A DNA stretch of 64,000 bases from Agromyces sp. SYSU T00194 (GCF_040496035.1 NZ_JBEPJZ010000001.1:186001-250000), one strand, 5' to 3'. Numbered from the stretch's first letter, positions 1 through 9,247 are shown. Notes: generated from the sequence alone by a model not told the origin. Numbers and translations are program-made.

Positions 1-888
1 GCCGACGGTCATCACGTCGACGGAGGCGAGCCAGACGCCGAGCACGAGGCACACCGCGAGCGCGACGTTGGGGATGAGCAGCAGCCAGAGCCAGATGCCC
101 GACTCCAGCTTCGCCTTCTCCATCTCGGTGCCGCGGAGCTCCTCGGCCTGCGCCGTGAAGGTGCCGAGCGCGTGCTTCCCGCGACCGAACGCCTTGAGCA
201 CGCGGATGCCGTGCACCGACTCCTCGACGGCGGTCGCGAGGTCTCCGGCCTGGTCCTGGCTGCGGCGCGCGACCTCGGAGTAGCGGCCCTCGAACCGGAA
301 CCCGATGATCCACAGCGGCAGCGACAGCACCATGAAGACGAGCCCGAGCAGCCAGTTCATCCAGATGAGGATGCCCAGCCCGACCAGGATGGTGACGAGG
401 TTGACGACCAGCAGCACGAGGCCGAACGAGAGCCAGCGGCGGATGCGACCGAGGTCGGACACGGCGCGCGAGAGCAGCTGCCCGCTCGGCCAGCGGTCGT
501 GGAAGCTCACCGGGAGGTCCTGCAGCTGCGCGTAGAGCGAGTTGCGCATGTCGGCCTCGACCCGTGTGCCGGGCGTGAGCACGAACCAGCGCCGGAGCGC
601 GATCATGATCGCCTCGGTGACGCCGAGCGCGAGCACGACGAGCACGGCGGGGACGATCTGGTCGGGGTCGCCCTCGGAGAGGGGGCCGTCGACGAGCACC
701 TGGAGCACCTGCGGGATCGCGAGCGCGACGAGGCTCGCGATCATCGCGGCCGCCGTGCCGAGCACGAGGAACGGCACCGCGGGGCGCGCGTAGGGGTACA
801 GGCGCAGCAGGGTGCGCGGCGTGCTCAGCCGCGCTGCGGGCGGCGTGGGCGGGTTCTGGGGGTGGTCGTGGACCGTGCTGGCGGGCAT
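1..888 (-). CDS. ABC exporter, N-terminal transmembrane part (gene runs off the window)
   Basis: The reverse strand reads open from an ATG at 888 to the window edge (296 codons). After a Pro/Thr-rich cytoplasmic N-terminus the protein has hydrophobic segments and the ABC_membrane exporter fold. Exporter-like stretches such as FHDRWPSGQLLSRAVSDLGR and AVEESVHGIRVLKAFGRG are visible, the latter matching the coupling-helix region of type IV ABC exporters. The ATP-binding domain must lie beyond position 1. The start has an AGAAGG Shine-Dalgarno. It follows a long leader with its own promoter at 1201-1230. Substrate unknown; multidrug or peptide export is typical of the family. Confidence 0.88.
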   Translation of the reverse strand, partial: MPASTVHDHPQNPPTPPAARLSTPRTLLRLYPYARPAVPFLVLGTAAAMIASLVALAIPQVLQVLVDGPLSEGDPDQIVPAVLVVLALGVTEAIMIALRRWFVLTPGTRVEADMRNSLYAQLQDLPVSFHDRWPSGQLLSRAVSDLGRIRRWLSFGLVLLVVNLVTILVGLGILIWMNWLLGLVFMVLSLPLWIIGFRFEGRYSEVARRSQDQAGDLATAVEESVHGIRVLKAFGRGKHALGTFTAQAEELRGTEMEKAKLESGIWLWLLLIPNVALAVCLVLGVWLASVDVMTVG

Positions 889-1038
889 GCCGGGAATCCT
901 TCTGGGCGGTCGGGAGCGCGCGACGGCGTTCCCTGATCGAGCGAGGGTGCGTGGTGGGCGGCGCGGACGCTCGGGTCCTGCGCCGCGGCGGCGCGTGCCG
1001 CCGGGAAGGGGCCGCGCGGGGCGACCCGGGGCGCGGTG

Positions 1039-1125
1039 CTAGGCCGCGCGGTGCCGGGGTCGGGCGAGGACGACGACCCCGCCGACCGTACCGGTGCCGG
1101 CCGTCATGCCATCTGTCGTCTTCAT
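1039..1125 (-). CDS. possible 28-residue leader peptide upstream of the ABC exporter
   Basis: A short frame, MKTTDGMTAG...RPRHRAA, has a better ribosome site than most genes here (GGGAGG, 5-6 nt before ATG). It lies in the leader between the promoter at 1201-1230 and the exporter start at 888. Downstream, CGGCGGC-ACGC-GCCGCCG can form a 7-bp hairpin. This layout resembles translation-attenuation leaders of antibiotic-responsive ABC genes. That role is inference; the peptide matches no family I know and could be chance. Confidence 0.35.
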   Translation of the reverse strand: MKTTDGMTAGTGTVGGVVVLARPRHRAA

Positions 1126-1200
1126 CGCTTCCTCCCGGGCGCTTGTGGTGGATGTCCCTGTGCACGCGCGCGTCTGGTGGACGGCGGCGAGCAGCCTTAC

Positions 1201-1230
1201 AGGATATGCCCGCCGCGCTCGCGGGTGCAA
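1201..1230 (-). promoter_or_regulatory. predicted promoter for the ABC exporter
   Basis: Reverse strand TTGCAC (1230-1225), an 18-bp spacer, then TATCCT (1206-1201). It lies just past the stop codon of the upstream dimethylargininase-like gene. Transcription would begin near 1194, giving a leader of about 300 nt before the exporter ATG at 888. The stretch 889-1200 holds only the short leader frame and a small hairpin. Confidence 0.55.
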
Positions 1231-1249
1231 GCGTTCGGTACGGACCGGT

Positions 1250-2509
1250 TCAGCGTACCCGCACCGAGAGGCAGGTCACGCATCCCTCGAGCTTCTCGAA
1301 CTCGCTGATGTCGACCGTGACCACCCGGTAGCCGAGCCCGGAGACCATCGCCGCGGTCTCCGGGGCGGATGCCGCCATGAGCACCGTGTCGTCCGCCAGT
1401 TCCACCACCGCCACGCCCGTGGGCTCGGGCACCTCGAGGAAGCGCGGGAACAGTTCGCGGTGCTCGATCAGGTCGGGGTGGCCGAGCACGGTGCCGTCGG
1501 GCAACGCGGTGACCGCGCTCTTCAGGTGCAACGTGCGGGTGACGGGCACGGCGACGACCGCGTGGCCGCGGGGCGCGAGCAGGCCCCGGAGCTGGCGGAT
1601 GCCCTCGGCGTTCGTGCGGCTCGAGCTGCCGACGTAGACCGTGCGGCCCACCTTCAGCACGTCGCCGCCGTCGAGCGTGCCCGGCTCCTCGATGCGGGCC
1701 ACCTGCATGCCGCGCAGGCCCGACACCACGCGCTCGACGCCCGCCGTCTCCCCGCGGCGGGACTCGGCACCCGGCCGGGTGATCACCGCGAGGTCGTCGA
1801 ACAGCACGACGGCGTCCTCGACGAACACCGAGTCCGCGAGTTCGGGGGCGCTGTCGACCTCGACCGTGCTCCAGCCCTCCGCGGCGAGCGCCGCGCAGTA
1901 GTTGTCCCACTGCTCGTCGGCGAGCGCGGGGTCCACCGGCAGGCGCTCGAGGTGCGTGAGCTCCGCCTCGTCGAGGTTGCTCGCCGGGATGCGCACGAGC
2001 GCCAGGCGGCGGTCGGCGGCGCGACGGCTCGGCCCGTGCACCAGCACCGCGCGCACGACCCGCGGCGCGAGGAACACCTCGGCACACACGGTCGCGACGA
2101 TGAAGACCAGGTTGATGCCGACCAGCGAGCCCAGCACGAACGCGAACATGCGCAGGTCGGGGCGCGCACCGCCGGCCAGCACCGTGATCGTCGTGCCGAG
2201 CAGCGCCGCGAGGCCCGCCGACGTGAGCCCCGCCGCGGCGGCGAGGAACCAGGCGCGCGTCGCCCCGGCGGCGTTCGCCGCCGAGAGCAGCAGGAACGTG
2301 AGCACCGCGAGCAGCACGAAGTGCCCGCCGACCTGGGTGAAGACGGTCGGCGCCTGGCCGCCCGCGACGAAGACCCCGAGCAGCGCCGCACCGAGCGCGA
2401 CGGCGGCGACCGCCCCGGCCGACGCGAACGCGGCCGCCACGCGGCGGCGGTGCGCACGGGTGCCAGGCGAGTGCGATCGGGCGGGAGCGGATGCGTCGGG
2501 GGAGGTCAC
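1250..2509 (-). CDS. membrane-anchored dimethylargininase-like (DDAH/arginine deiminase superfamily) protein
   Basis: 419 residues from a GTG start. Residues about 25-150 hold four hydrophobic segments. From about 168 the protein is a DDAH-like guanidine-modifying domain: acidic SVFVEDAVV, LDGGDVLKVG at 279-288, catalytic-type His328 in HLKSAVTAL, and a C-terminal nucleophile Cys413 in EGCVTCLSVRVR, six residues from the end as in classical DDAH. The expected reaction is hydrolysis of methylated arginine to citrulline plus methylamine. Ordinary DDAH is a soluble protein of about 255-285 residues, so the membrane half is an added domain. A TAGGCT box 6 nt before the GTG indicates a leaderless transcript. 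Other guanidine substrates are possible. Confidence 0.82.
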   Translation of the reverse strand: MTSPDASAPARSHSPGTRAHRRRVAAAFASAGAVAAVALGAALLGVFVAGGQAPTVFTQVGGHFVLLAVLTFLLLSAANAAGATRAWFLAAAAGLTSAGLAALLGTTITVLAGGARPDLRMFAFVLGSLVGINLVFIVATVCAEVFLAPRVVRAVLVHGPSRRAADRRLALVRIPASNLDEAELTHLERLPVDPALADEQWDNYCAALAAEGWSTVEVDSAPELADSVFVEDAVVLFDDLAVITRPGAESRRGETAGVERVVSGLRGMQVARIEEPGTLDGGDVLKVGRTVYVGSSSRTNAEGIRQLRGLLAPRGHAVVAVPVTRTLHLKSAVTALPDGTVLGHPDLIEHRELFPRFLEVPEPTGVAVVELADDTVLMAASAPETAAMVSGLGYRVVTVDISEFEKLEGCVTCLSVRVR

Positions 2510-2515
2510 GGCACG

Positions 2516-2521
2516 AGCCTA
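2516..2521 (-). promoter_or_regulatory. leaderless -10 box (TAGGCT) of the DDAH-like gene
   Basis: TAGGCT on the reverse strand ends 6 nt before the GTG at 2509, so transcription should start at or next to the start codon. No Shine-Dalgarno is present. Confidence 0.55.
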
Positions 2522-2573
2522 GCGGCCGCCCGGACCACCACCGTCGGGCGTCCCGCCGGGCGGCACCGACGGC

Positions 2574-3668
2574 TCAGCGCGCACGGTCGAGCCGGTCGCG
2601 CGCGAGGCGCTCGGCGGCGGCGAGCGTGGTCGTGCCGGAGGCGGCGGCCTCACGGTACACGGCACGCACGGTGTCGCCGATGGTCGCGACGCGCGCCTCG
2701 ATGGCCGCCCGGTCGGCACCGGGCTCGGACGCCAGGTCGAGGTAGATCACGCCGCCCGCGTTCACCACGAAGTCGGGCGCCCACAGGATGCCCCGCTCGG
2801 CGAGGAGGCTCGCCGACTCGCGGCGCGCGAGCTGGTTGTTGGCGGCACCGATGACGGCGCGCACGCGCAGCTCGGAGACGACCTCCGCGGTGAGCACCCC
2901 GCCGAGTCCGCACGGCACGAACACGTCGGCCTCGACGCGGTGCGCGTCCTCGGGGGCGACCCACTCCGCATCGAGCTCGTCGGCGAGTGCGCGACGCTCC
3001 GGCACGACGTCGGTGACGTTGAGCCGTGCGCCCTCGGCGGCGAGGGCACGTGCCAGCCGCCCGCCGACCTGCCCGAGGCCGGCGACGACGAAGTGGCGGC
3101 CCGCGAGGTCGGGCGTGTCGAAGAGCTCGGCGACGGTCGCGCGGATGCTCGCGAAGACGCCGGCCGCCGTGGCATCCGCCGGCTCGCCCACGCCGCCCTG
3201 CTCGGGCGGGAGCCCACAGACGTGGTCGGTGCGCTCGGCGACGACCGCCATGAGCTCGGCGCTGGTGCCGACGTCCTCCGCGGTCATGTACGCGCCGCCC
3301 AGGCTCTCGACGGCATCGCCGAGGTCGCGCATCGCCGCCGCGCGCTCGTCGGCGGTGAGCGTCACGCCGCGCGGGATGCGGATGACCGACTTGCCGCCGC
3401 CGCGCGCGAGCCCGGCGGCCGCGTTCTTCAGCGTCATCGCGCGCGAGAGGCGGAGGGCATCGGCCAGCGCGTCGGTCCAGTGGTCGTACTGCCAGAGGCG
3501 CGCACCGCCGAGGGCCTGGCCGAGCCGGGTCGAGTGCACGGCCACGATGATCGTGAGGCCCGAGCGGGGTCCGGTGGTGATGAGGATGCGCTCGTGGTCG
3601 GGCGCCTCCTCGGCGAGGATGTGGGCCGTTGCGGCGGCCGGCGACGTTGCGGGGTGCGCGAGGGTCAT
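2574..3668 (-). CDS. Leu/Phe/Val (branched-chain amino acid) dehydrogenase
   Basis: 364 residues, typical for the Glu/Leu/Phe/Val dehydrogenase family, which oxidatively deaminates an amino acid to its 2-oxo acid with NAD(+). Seen: the substrate-lysine loop ARGGGKSVIRIP (residues about 87-98), a second lysine region AMTLKNAAAG, the dinucleotide loop VAGLGQVGGRLA (about 195-206), and FVVNAGGVIY near the C-terminus. An AGGAG lies 8 nt before the ATG. Most likely it feeds branched-chain amino acids into catabolism or branched fatty-acid primers. Exact specificity cannot be read from the sequence. Confidence 0.88.
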   Translation of the reverse strand: MTLAHPATSPAAATAHILAEEAPDHERILITTGPRSGLTIIVAVHSTRLGQALGGARLWQYDHWTDALADALRLSRAMTLKNAAAGLARGGGKSVIRIPRGVTLTADERAAAMRDLGDAVESLGGAYMTAEDVGTSAELMAVVAERTDHVCGLPPEQGGVGEPADATAAGVFASIRATVAELFDTPDLAGRHFVVAGLGQVGGRLARALAAEGARLNVTDVVPERRALADELDAEWVAPEDAHRVEADVFVPCGLGGVLTAEVVSELRVRAVIGAANNQLARRESASLLAERGILWAPDFVVNAGGVIYLDLASEPGADRAAIEARVATIGDTVRAVYREAAASGTTTLAAAERLARDRLDRAR

Positions 3669-3757
3669 GGGATTCGCTCCTGGTCGGCCGCCTGGTGAGC
3701 GGCACTGCTGTGGTGGACGGCGCCTCGTGAGCGCCGGATCCCCCTCAGGATACGCCG

Positions 3758-3793
3758 CGGAGCGGCCCGGCCGACGCCGCCCGGCCCGCTCCG
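3758..3793 (-). terminator. hairpin terminator after purH
   Basis: CGGAGCGG/CCGCTCCG (8 bp), one mismatch and 4 further pairs close a GC-rich loop six bases past the purH stop. No U-tract follows, as is common in actinobacteria. Confidence 0.55.
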
Positions 3794-3798
3794 GCCGA

Positions 3799-5400
3799 TC
3801 AGTGGAAGAAGTGCCGCTCGCCCGTCAGGTACATGGTCACGCCGGCGGCCTTCGCCGCCTGGACGACCTCCTCGTCGCGCACCGATCCGCCCGGCTGCAC
3901 GACCGCGCGCACGCCCGCGTCGAACAGGATCTGCGGCCCGTCGGCGAACGGGAAGAAGGCGTCGGATGCCGCGACCGAACCGCTCGCGCGTTCCCCCGCA
4001 CGCTCGACCGCGAGCCGGCAGGAGTCGACCCGATTGACCTGGCCCATCCCCACGCCGACCGACGCCCCGCCCGAGGCGAGCAGGATGGCGTTCGACTTGA
4101 CCGCCCGGCACGCGCGCCAGGCGAACTCGAGCTCCGCGGCGAGCGCCTCGTCGGCGGGCTCGCCGGCGGCGAGCGTCCATGACGAGAACGGCGCGAACTC
4201 ACGATCGGCCTGCTGCAGCAGGAGGCCGCCCGAGACCTGCTTCTGCTCCAGCACCGTGGGCGTGAAGCCCTCGGGCAGGGTCAGCAGCCGGATGTTCTTC
4301 TTCTTCGTGAGCACTTCGACGGCCTCGCCCTCGAAGGCCGGCGCGATGAGCACCTCGGTGAAGATGCCGCTGACCGTCTCGGCCATCGCGCGCGTGACCG
4401 TGCGGTTCGCGGCGATGACGCCCCCGAACGCCGACACGGGGTCGCACGCGTGCGCGCGCTCGTGGGCGCTCGCGATGGGGTCGGACGCCCCGGGCGCGCC
4501 GACCGCGATGCCGCACGGGTTCGCGTGCTTGATGATCGCCACGGCGGGCTCGTCGAAGTCGTACGCGGCGCGCACCGCGGCATCCGCGTCGACGTAGTTG
4601 TTGTACGACATCTCCTTGCCGTGCAGCTGCACCGACTGCGCGATGCCCCGCCCCTCGGGCGTGGCGTAGAGCGCCGCCGCCTGGTGCGAGTTCTCGCCGT
4701 ATCGCAGCGACTGCGCGCGGTCCCACGTGCCGCCGACCCAGCCGGGGAATCCGGTGCCCTGGTCGTCGGGCGCGACCACGCTGCCGAGCCAGGAGGCGAC
4801 GGCGACGTCGTAGCCGGCGGTGTGGCGGAACGCCTCGACCGCGAGGCGCTGCCGCTGCGCGAGCGTCGTGCCGCCGGCGGCCACGGCCTCCGCGACCTCC
4901 GCGTAGCGATCGGGCGAGACGACGATGGCCACGTTGGCGTGGTTCTTCGCCGACGCGCGCACCATCGCCGGGCCGCCGATGTCGATCTGCTCCACCACGT
5001 CGCTCGCCGGTGCGCCCGAGGCGACGGTCTGGCGGAACGGGTACAGGTTCACCACGACGAGGTCGAACGCGGCGATGCCGAGCTCGGCGAGCTGGCGCTC
5101 GTGGTGCTCGAGTCGCAGGTCGGCGAGCAGACCCGCGTGCACGGCCGGGTGGAGCGTCTTCACGCGGCCGTCGAGGGCCTCGGCGAACCCGGTCACGCTC
5201 GCGACGTCGATCACCTCGTGCCCGGCGTCGCGGATCGTGGCGGCCGTCGACCCGGTGGAGACGATCTCGACGCCCGCGGCGGCGAGGGCTCCGGCGAGCT
5301 CGAGCAGGCCGCTCTTGTCGCTCACCGAGACGAGCGCCCGGCGCACGGGCACGAGGTCGCGCTCGCGGTAGAGGGATGGGTCGTGGCTGGGTCCGCTCAT
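3799..5400 (-). CDS. purH: bifunctional AICAR formyltransferase / IMP cyclohydrolase
   Basis: 533 residues, full length. It catalyses the last two steps of purine synthesis: AICAR to FAICAR with 10-formyl-THF, then ring closure to IMP. The N-terminal MGS-like cyclohydrolase domain (about 15-150) shows [25 protein letters not shown] and [13 protein letters not shown]. The C-terminal transformylase has [12 protein letters not shown] and the catalytic IIKHANPCG near residue 290. The start follows purN and an intervening micro-ORF, whose TGA overlaps this ATG (ATGA); a GGAGG lies 10 nt upstream. Translation is probably coupled. Confidence 0.98.
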   Translation of the reverse strand: MSGPSHDPSLYRERDLVPVRRALVSVSDKSGLLELAGALAAAGVEIVSTGSTAATIRDAGHEVIDVASVTGFAEALDGRVKTLHPAVHAGLLADLRLEHHERQLAELGIAAFDLVVVNLYPFRQTVASGAPASDVVEQIDIGGPAMVRASAKNHANVAIVVSPDRYAEVAEAVAAGGTTLAQRQRLAVEAFRHTAGYDVAVASWLGSVVAPDDQGTGFPGWVGGTWDRAQSLRYGENSHQAAALYATPEGRGIAQSVQLHGKEMSYNNYVDADAAVRAAYDFDEPAVAIIKHANPCGIAVGAPGASDPIASAHERAHACDPVSAFGGVIAANRTVTRAMAETVSGIFTEVLIAPAFEGEAVEVLTKKKNIRLLTLPEGFTPTVLEQKQVSGGLLLQQADREFAPFSSWTLAAGEPADEALAAELEFAWRACRAVKSNAILLASGGASVGVGMGQVNRVDSCRLAVERAGERASGSVAASDAFFPFADGPQILFDAGVRAVVQPGGSVRDEEVVQAAKAAGVTMYLTGERHFFH

Positions 5401-5498
5401 GCGTGCAGGTCCTCCGGGTCGATCGTCGTGCGGGTCGGGATGGTCGTGCCGACCTGGCTCGCTCCGCTCATGCGTGCAGGCCCTCCAGGTCGATCGTT
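5392..5498. repeat. 71-bp-period duplication of the purN/purH junction
   Basis: A 36-bp segment at 5392-5427 (purH start and preceding SD region) recurs at 5463-5498 (purN 3' end) with 33 of 36 bases identical. Both copies contain GGAGG...CTGCACGCATGAGCGGA. The arrangement is what a local tandem duplication of an original purN-ATGA-purH junction would leave. Confidence 0.8.
5397..5471 (-). CDS. 24-residue micro-ORF between purN and purH
   Basis: The frame [10 protein letters not shown]...EDLHA begins at an ATG overlapping the purN stop (ATGA) and ends in a TGA overlapping the purH start (ATGA). Its first residues MSG copy the start of PurH and its end TIDPEDLHA copies the PurN C-terminus TIDLEGLHA, so it is a chimera produced by the 71-bp duplication. 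It keeps a GGAGG 10 nt before its ATG. It may only carry ribosomes from purN to purH. No product is known. Confidence 0.45.
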   Translation of the reverse strand: MSGASQVGTTIPTRTTIDPEDLHA

Positions 5499-6058
5499 CC
5501 GTTGGCGATGTCGATCACGGCCTGCACCAGCAGGCGGCGCTCGACGGGCTTGATGCGCTCGTGCAGGGTCTGCTCGGTGTCGCCCGCGTGCACCGGGATG
5601 CGCTCCCGCGCGATGATGGGCCCCCCGTCGACCGAGTCGTCGACGACGATGAGGCTCGCTCCGGTCTGGGTCACGCCCGCGGCGAGCGCGTCGCGGACGC
5701 CGTGCGCGCCCGGGAACTCGGGCAGGTAGGCGGGATGCGTGTTGATCATGCGCGGCGAGAACTCACGCACCACGGCGGGCGGCACGATGCGCATGAACCC
5801 GCTCAGGATCACGAGGTCGGGCTCCCAGAAGCGGATCTGGGCGAGGAGCTCGTCGCCCCAGCGCTCGCGGTCGGCGGCCCCGCGGAACGGCACCGTGAAG
5901 GTCGGGATGCCGAACTCCTCCCCCAGCACCAGTCCGTCGGCGTCGCGGTCGGCACCGATGGCGACGACGCGGGCGGGGAACTCGGCGTCCTCCGACGCCT
6001 CGAGCAGCGCGCGGAGGTTCGAGCCCCCGCCGGAGATCAGCACGACGAGCTTGAGCAC
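5468..6058 (-). CDS. purN: phosphoribosylglycinamide formyltransferase
   Basis: 196 residues, the usual length. It transfers formyl from 10-formyl-THF to GAR in purine synthesis. Seen: phosphate-binding [14 protein letters not shown] at the N-terminus, the catalytic Asn/His region [15 protein letters not shown], and the Asp-bearing loop [12 protein letters not shown]. The start is GTG, 7 nt after a TAGGCT box that overlaps the stop codon of the upstream perM-like gene, so purN can probably be transcribed leaderless as well as by read-through. It lies directly ahead of purH. Confidence 0.97.
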   Translation of the reverse strand: MLKLVVLISGGGSNLRALLEASEDAEFPARVVAIGADRDADGLVLGEEFGIPTFTVPFRGAADRERWGDELLAQIRFWEPDLVILSGFMRIVPPAVVREFSPRMINTHPAYLPEFPGAHGVRDALAAGVTQTGASLIVVDDSVDGGPIIARERIPVHAGDTEQTLHERIKPVERRLLVQAVIDIANGTIDLEGLHA

Positions 6059-6065
6059 GTCGTCG

Positions 6066-6071
6066 AGCCTA
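6066..6071 (-). promoter_or_regulatory. leaderless -10 box (TAGGCT) of purN
   Basis: TAGGCT ends 7 nt before the GTG of purN. Its first three bases are the TAG stop codon of the upstream gene. Confidence 0.5.
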
Positions 6072-7457
6072 CTCGGTGGTGCGGATCACGCTCGTCTCGG
6101 CGTCGCGCGGCGACGGGGGCGCCGACGGCCCGGGCGACGTCGGCACCGGGCCGGTGGGCGCCGGAGCGGGCCCCGTCGGCGACGGGTGCGGCGCCGGGGC
6201 GGTGACCCGGGCCGCCACGGCGCCGAGCACCGCGGGGATCCCGGTGAGCAGCGCGGCGGCCCCGCCGGCGACCCACCAGTCCGGACCCACCTCGGCGAGG
6301 CGACCGGGCCCGGCGGCGCCGCCCGACCACCAGGCGAGCACGGCGAGCAGGACGCCCGCGACGACGCCGGCCGCGAGCCCCTCGCCGACGAGCAGCGTCC
6401 ACGACCACGCCGGCGAGCGCCGGGCGGGACGCTGCTCCGGCCGACCCGCGGCGCGGCGCGATCGGCGCGCGTCGACGCTGCGGCGCACCGCGAAGCCCGC
6501 GGCGAATCCGAGCAGCACCGGCACGAGCAGTGCGAGGTAGCCGAGCCCGGGATCGAGCTTGGGGATCGCGCCGAGCACGGGCAGGCCGGGCACCGGGCCC
6601 AGCAGGGTGCCGCCCGGCGAGACGGACGTGCCCGCACCGAGGGCGAAGCCGGGGCCGAGGATCCACGACGACGCCCACGCCACGAGGTTCGGCAGGAGCG
6701 CGAGCTGGCCCAGCGCGAGCACGATGCCGCCCGGCACGTCGGCGCGGAGCGACTGCCAGAGCCCCACCACGGTGGCGTAGTCGACGACGAGCGCCGCCGC
6801 CACGGCGAGCGCCCCCGCACCGACCACGCCGACGGCCGCGGCGGCCCCCGCGCGAAGCGAGAACCGCGCGGCGTCGCGCCAGGCCGGATCGAACCCGGCG
6901 AGCCACGCGCGCAGGCGACCGGCGGTGGCATCCGTCGCCCTGGCCCCGAGCCGGGTCGCCTCGATGCCCGCCCCGACCGCCCCGCCGGCGACGACGAGGA
7001 GGGCCGGCACCGCGACCGATTGCACGGCCGATGGGGTGAGGCCCGGGATGCTCGCGGTCGCGGCCAGCAGCCCGCCGACGGCACCGGTCGCCAGCGCGGC
7101 CGTGAGGATGCCGCTGACCGAGTGCCCGGCCGCGGCGGAGCGCCGTCCGACGTGGGCGCCGGCACCGACCGTCAGCGCGGTGAACCCCAGCAGCGCGATG
7201 GTCACCGTGAAGGAGGCGCCCTCGGCGCCGATGCCGAGCGCCGCGGCCGTGACCGGATCGAGCGACACGGCGAGGTCGACGCCGTTGCCGACCAGCCACG
7301 CGAGCGCGGCGGCGCCCCAGGAGGCCGCGAGGTCGCCGGTCAGCTCGGTGCTGATCGCCCAGACCAGCACCAGGGGCACGAACGCGAGGCCCACTCCCAC
7401 GGCCGCGACGACGAACGCCTCGAGGGCGGCGAGCAGGATGGTGGTCGTGCGTGACAT
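6069..7457 (-). CDS. DUF6350-type membrane protein, PerM-like
   Basis: 462 residues with about ten hydrophobic segments and a Pro/Thr-rich cytoplasmic tail. Mycobacterium tuberculosis has perM (a membrane protein tied to cell division and persistence) immediately upstream of purN-purH; position, length and topology match here, so I call it PerM-like. No catalytic motif is visible. The ATG lies 9 nt after a TAGGCT box that contains the previous gene's stop codon; a short GAGGC sits between. The gap to purN is 9 bp. Confidence 0.75.
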   Translation of the reverse strand: MSRTTTILLAALEAFVVAAVGVGLAFVPLVLVWAISTELTGDLAASWGAAALAWLVGNGVDLAVSLDPVTAAALGIGAEGASFTVTIALLGFTALTVGAGAHVGRRSAAAGHSVSGILTAALATGAVGGLLAATASIPGLTPSAVQSVAVPALLVVAGGAVGAGIEATRLGARATDATAGRLRAWLAGFDPAWRDAARFSLRAGAAAAVGVVGAGALAVAAALVVDYATVVGLWQSLRADVPGGIVLALGQLALLPNLVAWASSWILGPGFALGAGTSVSPGGTLLGPVPGLPVLGAIPKLDPGLGYLALLVPVLLGFAAGFAVRRSVDARRSRRAAGRPEQRPARRSPAWSWTLLVGEGLAAGVVAGVLLAVLAWWSGGAAGPGRLAEVGPDWWVAGGAAALLTGIPAVLGAVAARVTAPAPHPSPTGPAPAPTGPVPTSPGPSAPPSPRDAETSVIRTTE

Positions 7458-7466
7458 GCCTCGGCG

Positions 7467-7472
7467 AGCCTA
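7467..7472 (-). promoter_or_regulatory. -10 box (TAGGCT) before the perM-like gene
   Basis: TAGGCT lies 9 nt before the ATG at 7457. Its TAG is the stop codon of the upstream membrane-protein gene. Confidence 0.35.
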
Positions 7473-8957
7473 CCGGGCGTCGGCTCCCGTCACGGGAGCG
7501 TCGTCGGCCGCGTCGCGCTCTTCGACCACGACCTCCTCGACGACGACCTCCTCGACCTCGTCGGCGGCGCCCTCGACCGCAGCGCCCTCGACCGCGGCGC
7601 CCTCGACGGCGGCGCCCTCGACGGCGAGCACGTCCTCCTCGGGCAGCCGGAGCAGCTCCACGAGCGCGAGCACCACGAGCACGATGACCACGGTGGCGAC
7701 GACCAGCCCCACCGTCACCGGCCGGGTGAAGAGCACGGTCGCGGCGCCGATCACGAGCACGGCCACGCGCACGAGGAGCACCTGGCCGTCGAGCCAGCGC
7801 CCGAACCCGCCGGTCGAGACCCCGCGCGCGAGGGCGGCTCGGCGGATGCCGCCGAAGCCCGCGGCGGCCAGGTCGCGCAGCCGGCCCGCCGTCTCGGATC
7901 CCCCGGCGAACCAGGCGATCACGGCGATCGCGACCCCGAAGAGCGCCAGGGCGACCGCGGTCGCGGCCATGCGGTCGACGATCTGGTCGTAGACCGCCTC
8001 TGCCGCGCCGAGCGGCATGAGCGACGGCGACACGGTCGCGAGGAAGTAGAGGCGCGCGACGCCGAAGCCGCCCGCCAGGAAGCCGAGCGAGACGGCGAGC
8101 CCGAGGCCCGTCCAGAACAGCGTGCGCGGCCGGTTGCGGGCCGCCACCACGCCGAGCGCGAGCAGGCCGATGACGACCCAGGGCAGCCAGGTGCCCGCGC
8201 TCACGGCGAGGGCGTAGACGATCTGCACGGTCACCAGCGCGTCCGACTGCGCGACCACGATCGTGCGGTCGACCTCGGGGATGGAGGCCGCGAAGCCCAC
8301 GCCGGCGTCGACCAGCCGCTCCTTCACTGCGGCGATCACGGGCGCCAGCTGGATGCCGACCTCGCCGGAGGAGCCGATCGTCAGGGCGGCGTTCGGATCG
8401 CCCTGCATCGCGGCGACGAACTGGGTGTGGCTCGCCCGCAGCGCGGTCGCGAAGACCTCCTCGAACGCGTCCGACGCGACGAGGCGGTCGACGATCGTGC
8501 CGACGAGGTTCTCGATGCCCTGCACGGCGGGGCCTTCGAGCAGGGTGAGGGCCTGCTTGGCGGCATCCGGGATCTCGAGGGCGCGCACCCCGTCGAAGAC
8601 GGATGCGGTGAGCCCGGCCACGTCCACCTGCTCGAGCACGACCTCGGTGACCTGGTCGGAGACGTACGCCTGGACCTGCGGGTCCTCGGCGAGCGGAGCG
8701 AAGGTGGCGACGAACTGGTCGGTGTCGACCAGCTGCGCCTTGGCCCACCCGCCCAGCACCGCGATGGGCGCGAGCAGCACGCCGAGCACGAGCAGCACGA
8801 CGGCGAATGCGGTGCGCGCCCGCCCGGTCGGGCGCCGCTTCACGGCGGCGGCGCCCGTGTCGTCGGGGACTTCCGCGATGCTCGCGCGCAGGCGCGCGTT
8901 CTCGGCTTCCAGCTCTGCGATGCGCTCCGCGAGCGCGCGGTCCTCGATCGACGACAT
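7470..8957 (-). CDS. membrane protein of unknown function with N-terminal coiled coil and VEGAA repeats
   Basis: 495 residues when begun at the ATG at 8957 (MSSIEDRALAERI), which has GAGGG upstream. Order: a short coiled coil (about 6-25), one membrane segment (about 45-70), an extracytoplasmic region of about 180 residues starting VDTDQFVATFAPLAEDPQV, four to six more membrane segments, then an acidic tail with four perfect VEGAA repeats followed by EVEEVVVEE blocks. No family function is recognised. The large outside loop suggests an envelope role. It heads the perM-purN-purH run. Confidence 0.8.
   Translation of the reverse strand: MSSIEDRALAERIAELEAENARLRASIAEVPDDTGAAAVKRRPTGRARTAFAVVLLVLGVLLAPIAVLGGWAKAQLVDTDQFVATFAPLAEDPQVQAYVSDQVTEVVLEQVDVAGLTASVFDGVRALEIPDAAKQALTLLEGPAVQGIENLVGTIVDRLVASDAFEEVFATALRASHTQFVAAMQGDPNAALTIGSSGEVGIQLAPVIAAVKERLVDAGVGFAASIPEVDRTIVVAQSDALVTVQIVYALAVSAGTWLPWVVIGLLALGVVAARNRPRTLFWTGLGLAVSLGFLAGGFGVARLYFLATVSPSLMPLGAAEAVYDQIVDRMAATAVALALFGVAIAVIAWFAGGSETAGRLRDLAAAGFGGIRRAALARGVSTGGFGRWLDGQVLLVRVAVLVIGAATVLFTRPVTVGLVVATVVIVLVVLALVELLRLPEEDVLAVEGAAVEGAAVEGAAVEGAADEVEEVVVEEVVVEERDAADDAPVTGADAR
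7566..7625. repeat. four tandem 15-bp repeats inside a coding region
   Basis: Four 15-bp units of the form GGCGCCCTCGACSGC encode AVEGA repeats in the C-terminal tail of the reverse-strand membrane protein. Copy number may vary between strains. Confidence 0.85.
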
Positions 8958-8980
8958 CCCACCCTCTTCCCGTCGGGGCC

Positions 8981-8986
8981 AGACTA
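8981..8986 (-). promoter_or_regulatory. -10 box (TAGTCT) of the coiled-coil membrane protein gene
   Basis: TAGTCT on the reverse strand lies 24 bp before the ATG at 8957, giving a leader of about 15-18 nt that includes the GAGGG site. No clear -35 is visible. The remaining 260 bp up to the secreted-protein gene hold no gene. Confidence 0.35.
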
Positions 8987-9247
8987 GCGAGAGCGAGCAG
9001 CCGGGCGCGCGGACTTGGTCCCGTGGCATCCGGAAATTTGTTGAGTTTCCCTCATTTGGGGGTCGCGGAAGCACTCGTCGCGGCAGTACTATTTCCTCCG
9101 TCGTGAACCCGTCGGCAGATGGGCCACTTCCCCGACACCCGTCGGACGGCCACATCGAAGCGACCCCCAACCCGTGCCTCCCACCCGACCGCCGGCTCAC
9201 CCGCCCGGCCTGTCCTGGTCGGACGACGTTCCACACCGGAGGCACCG

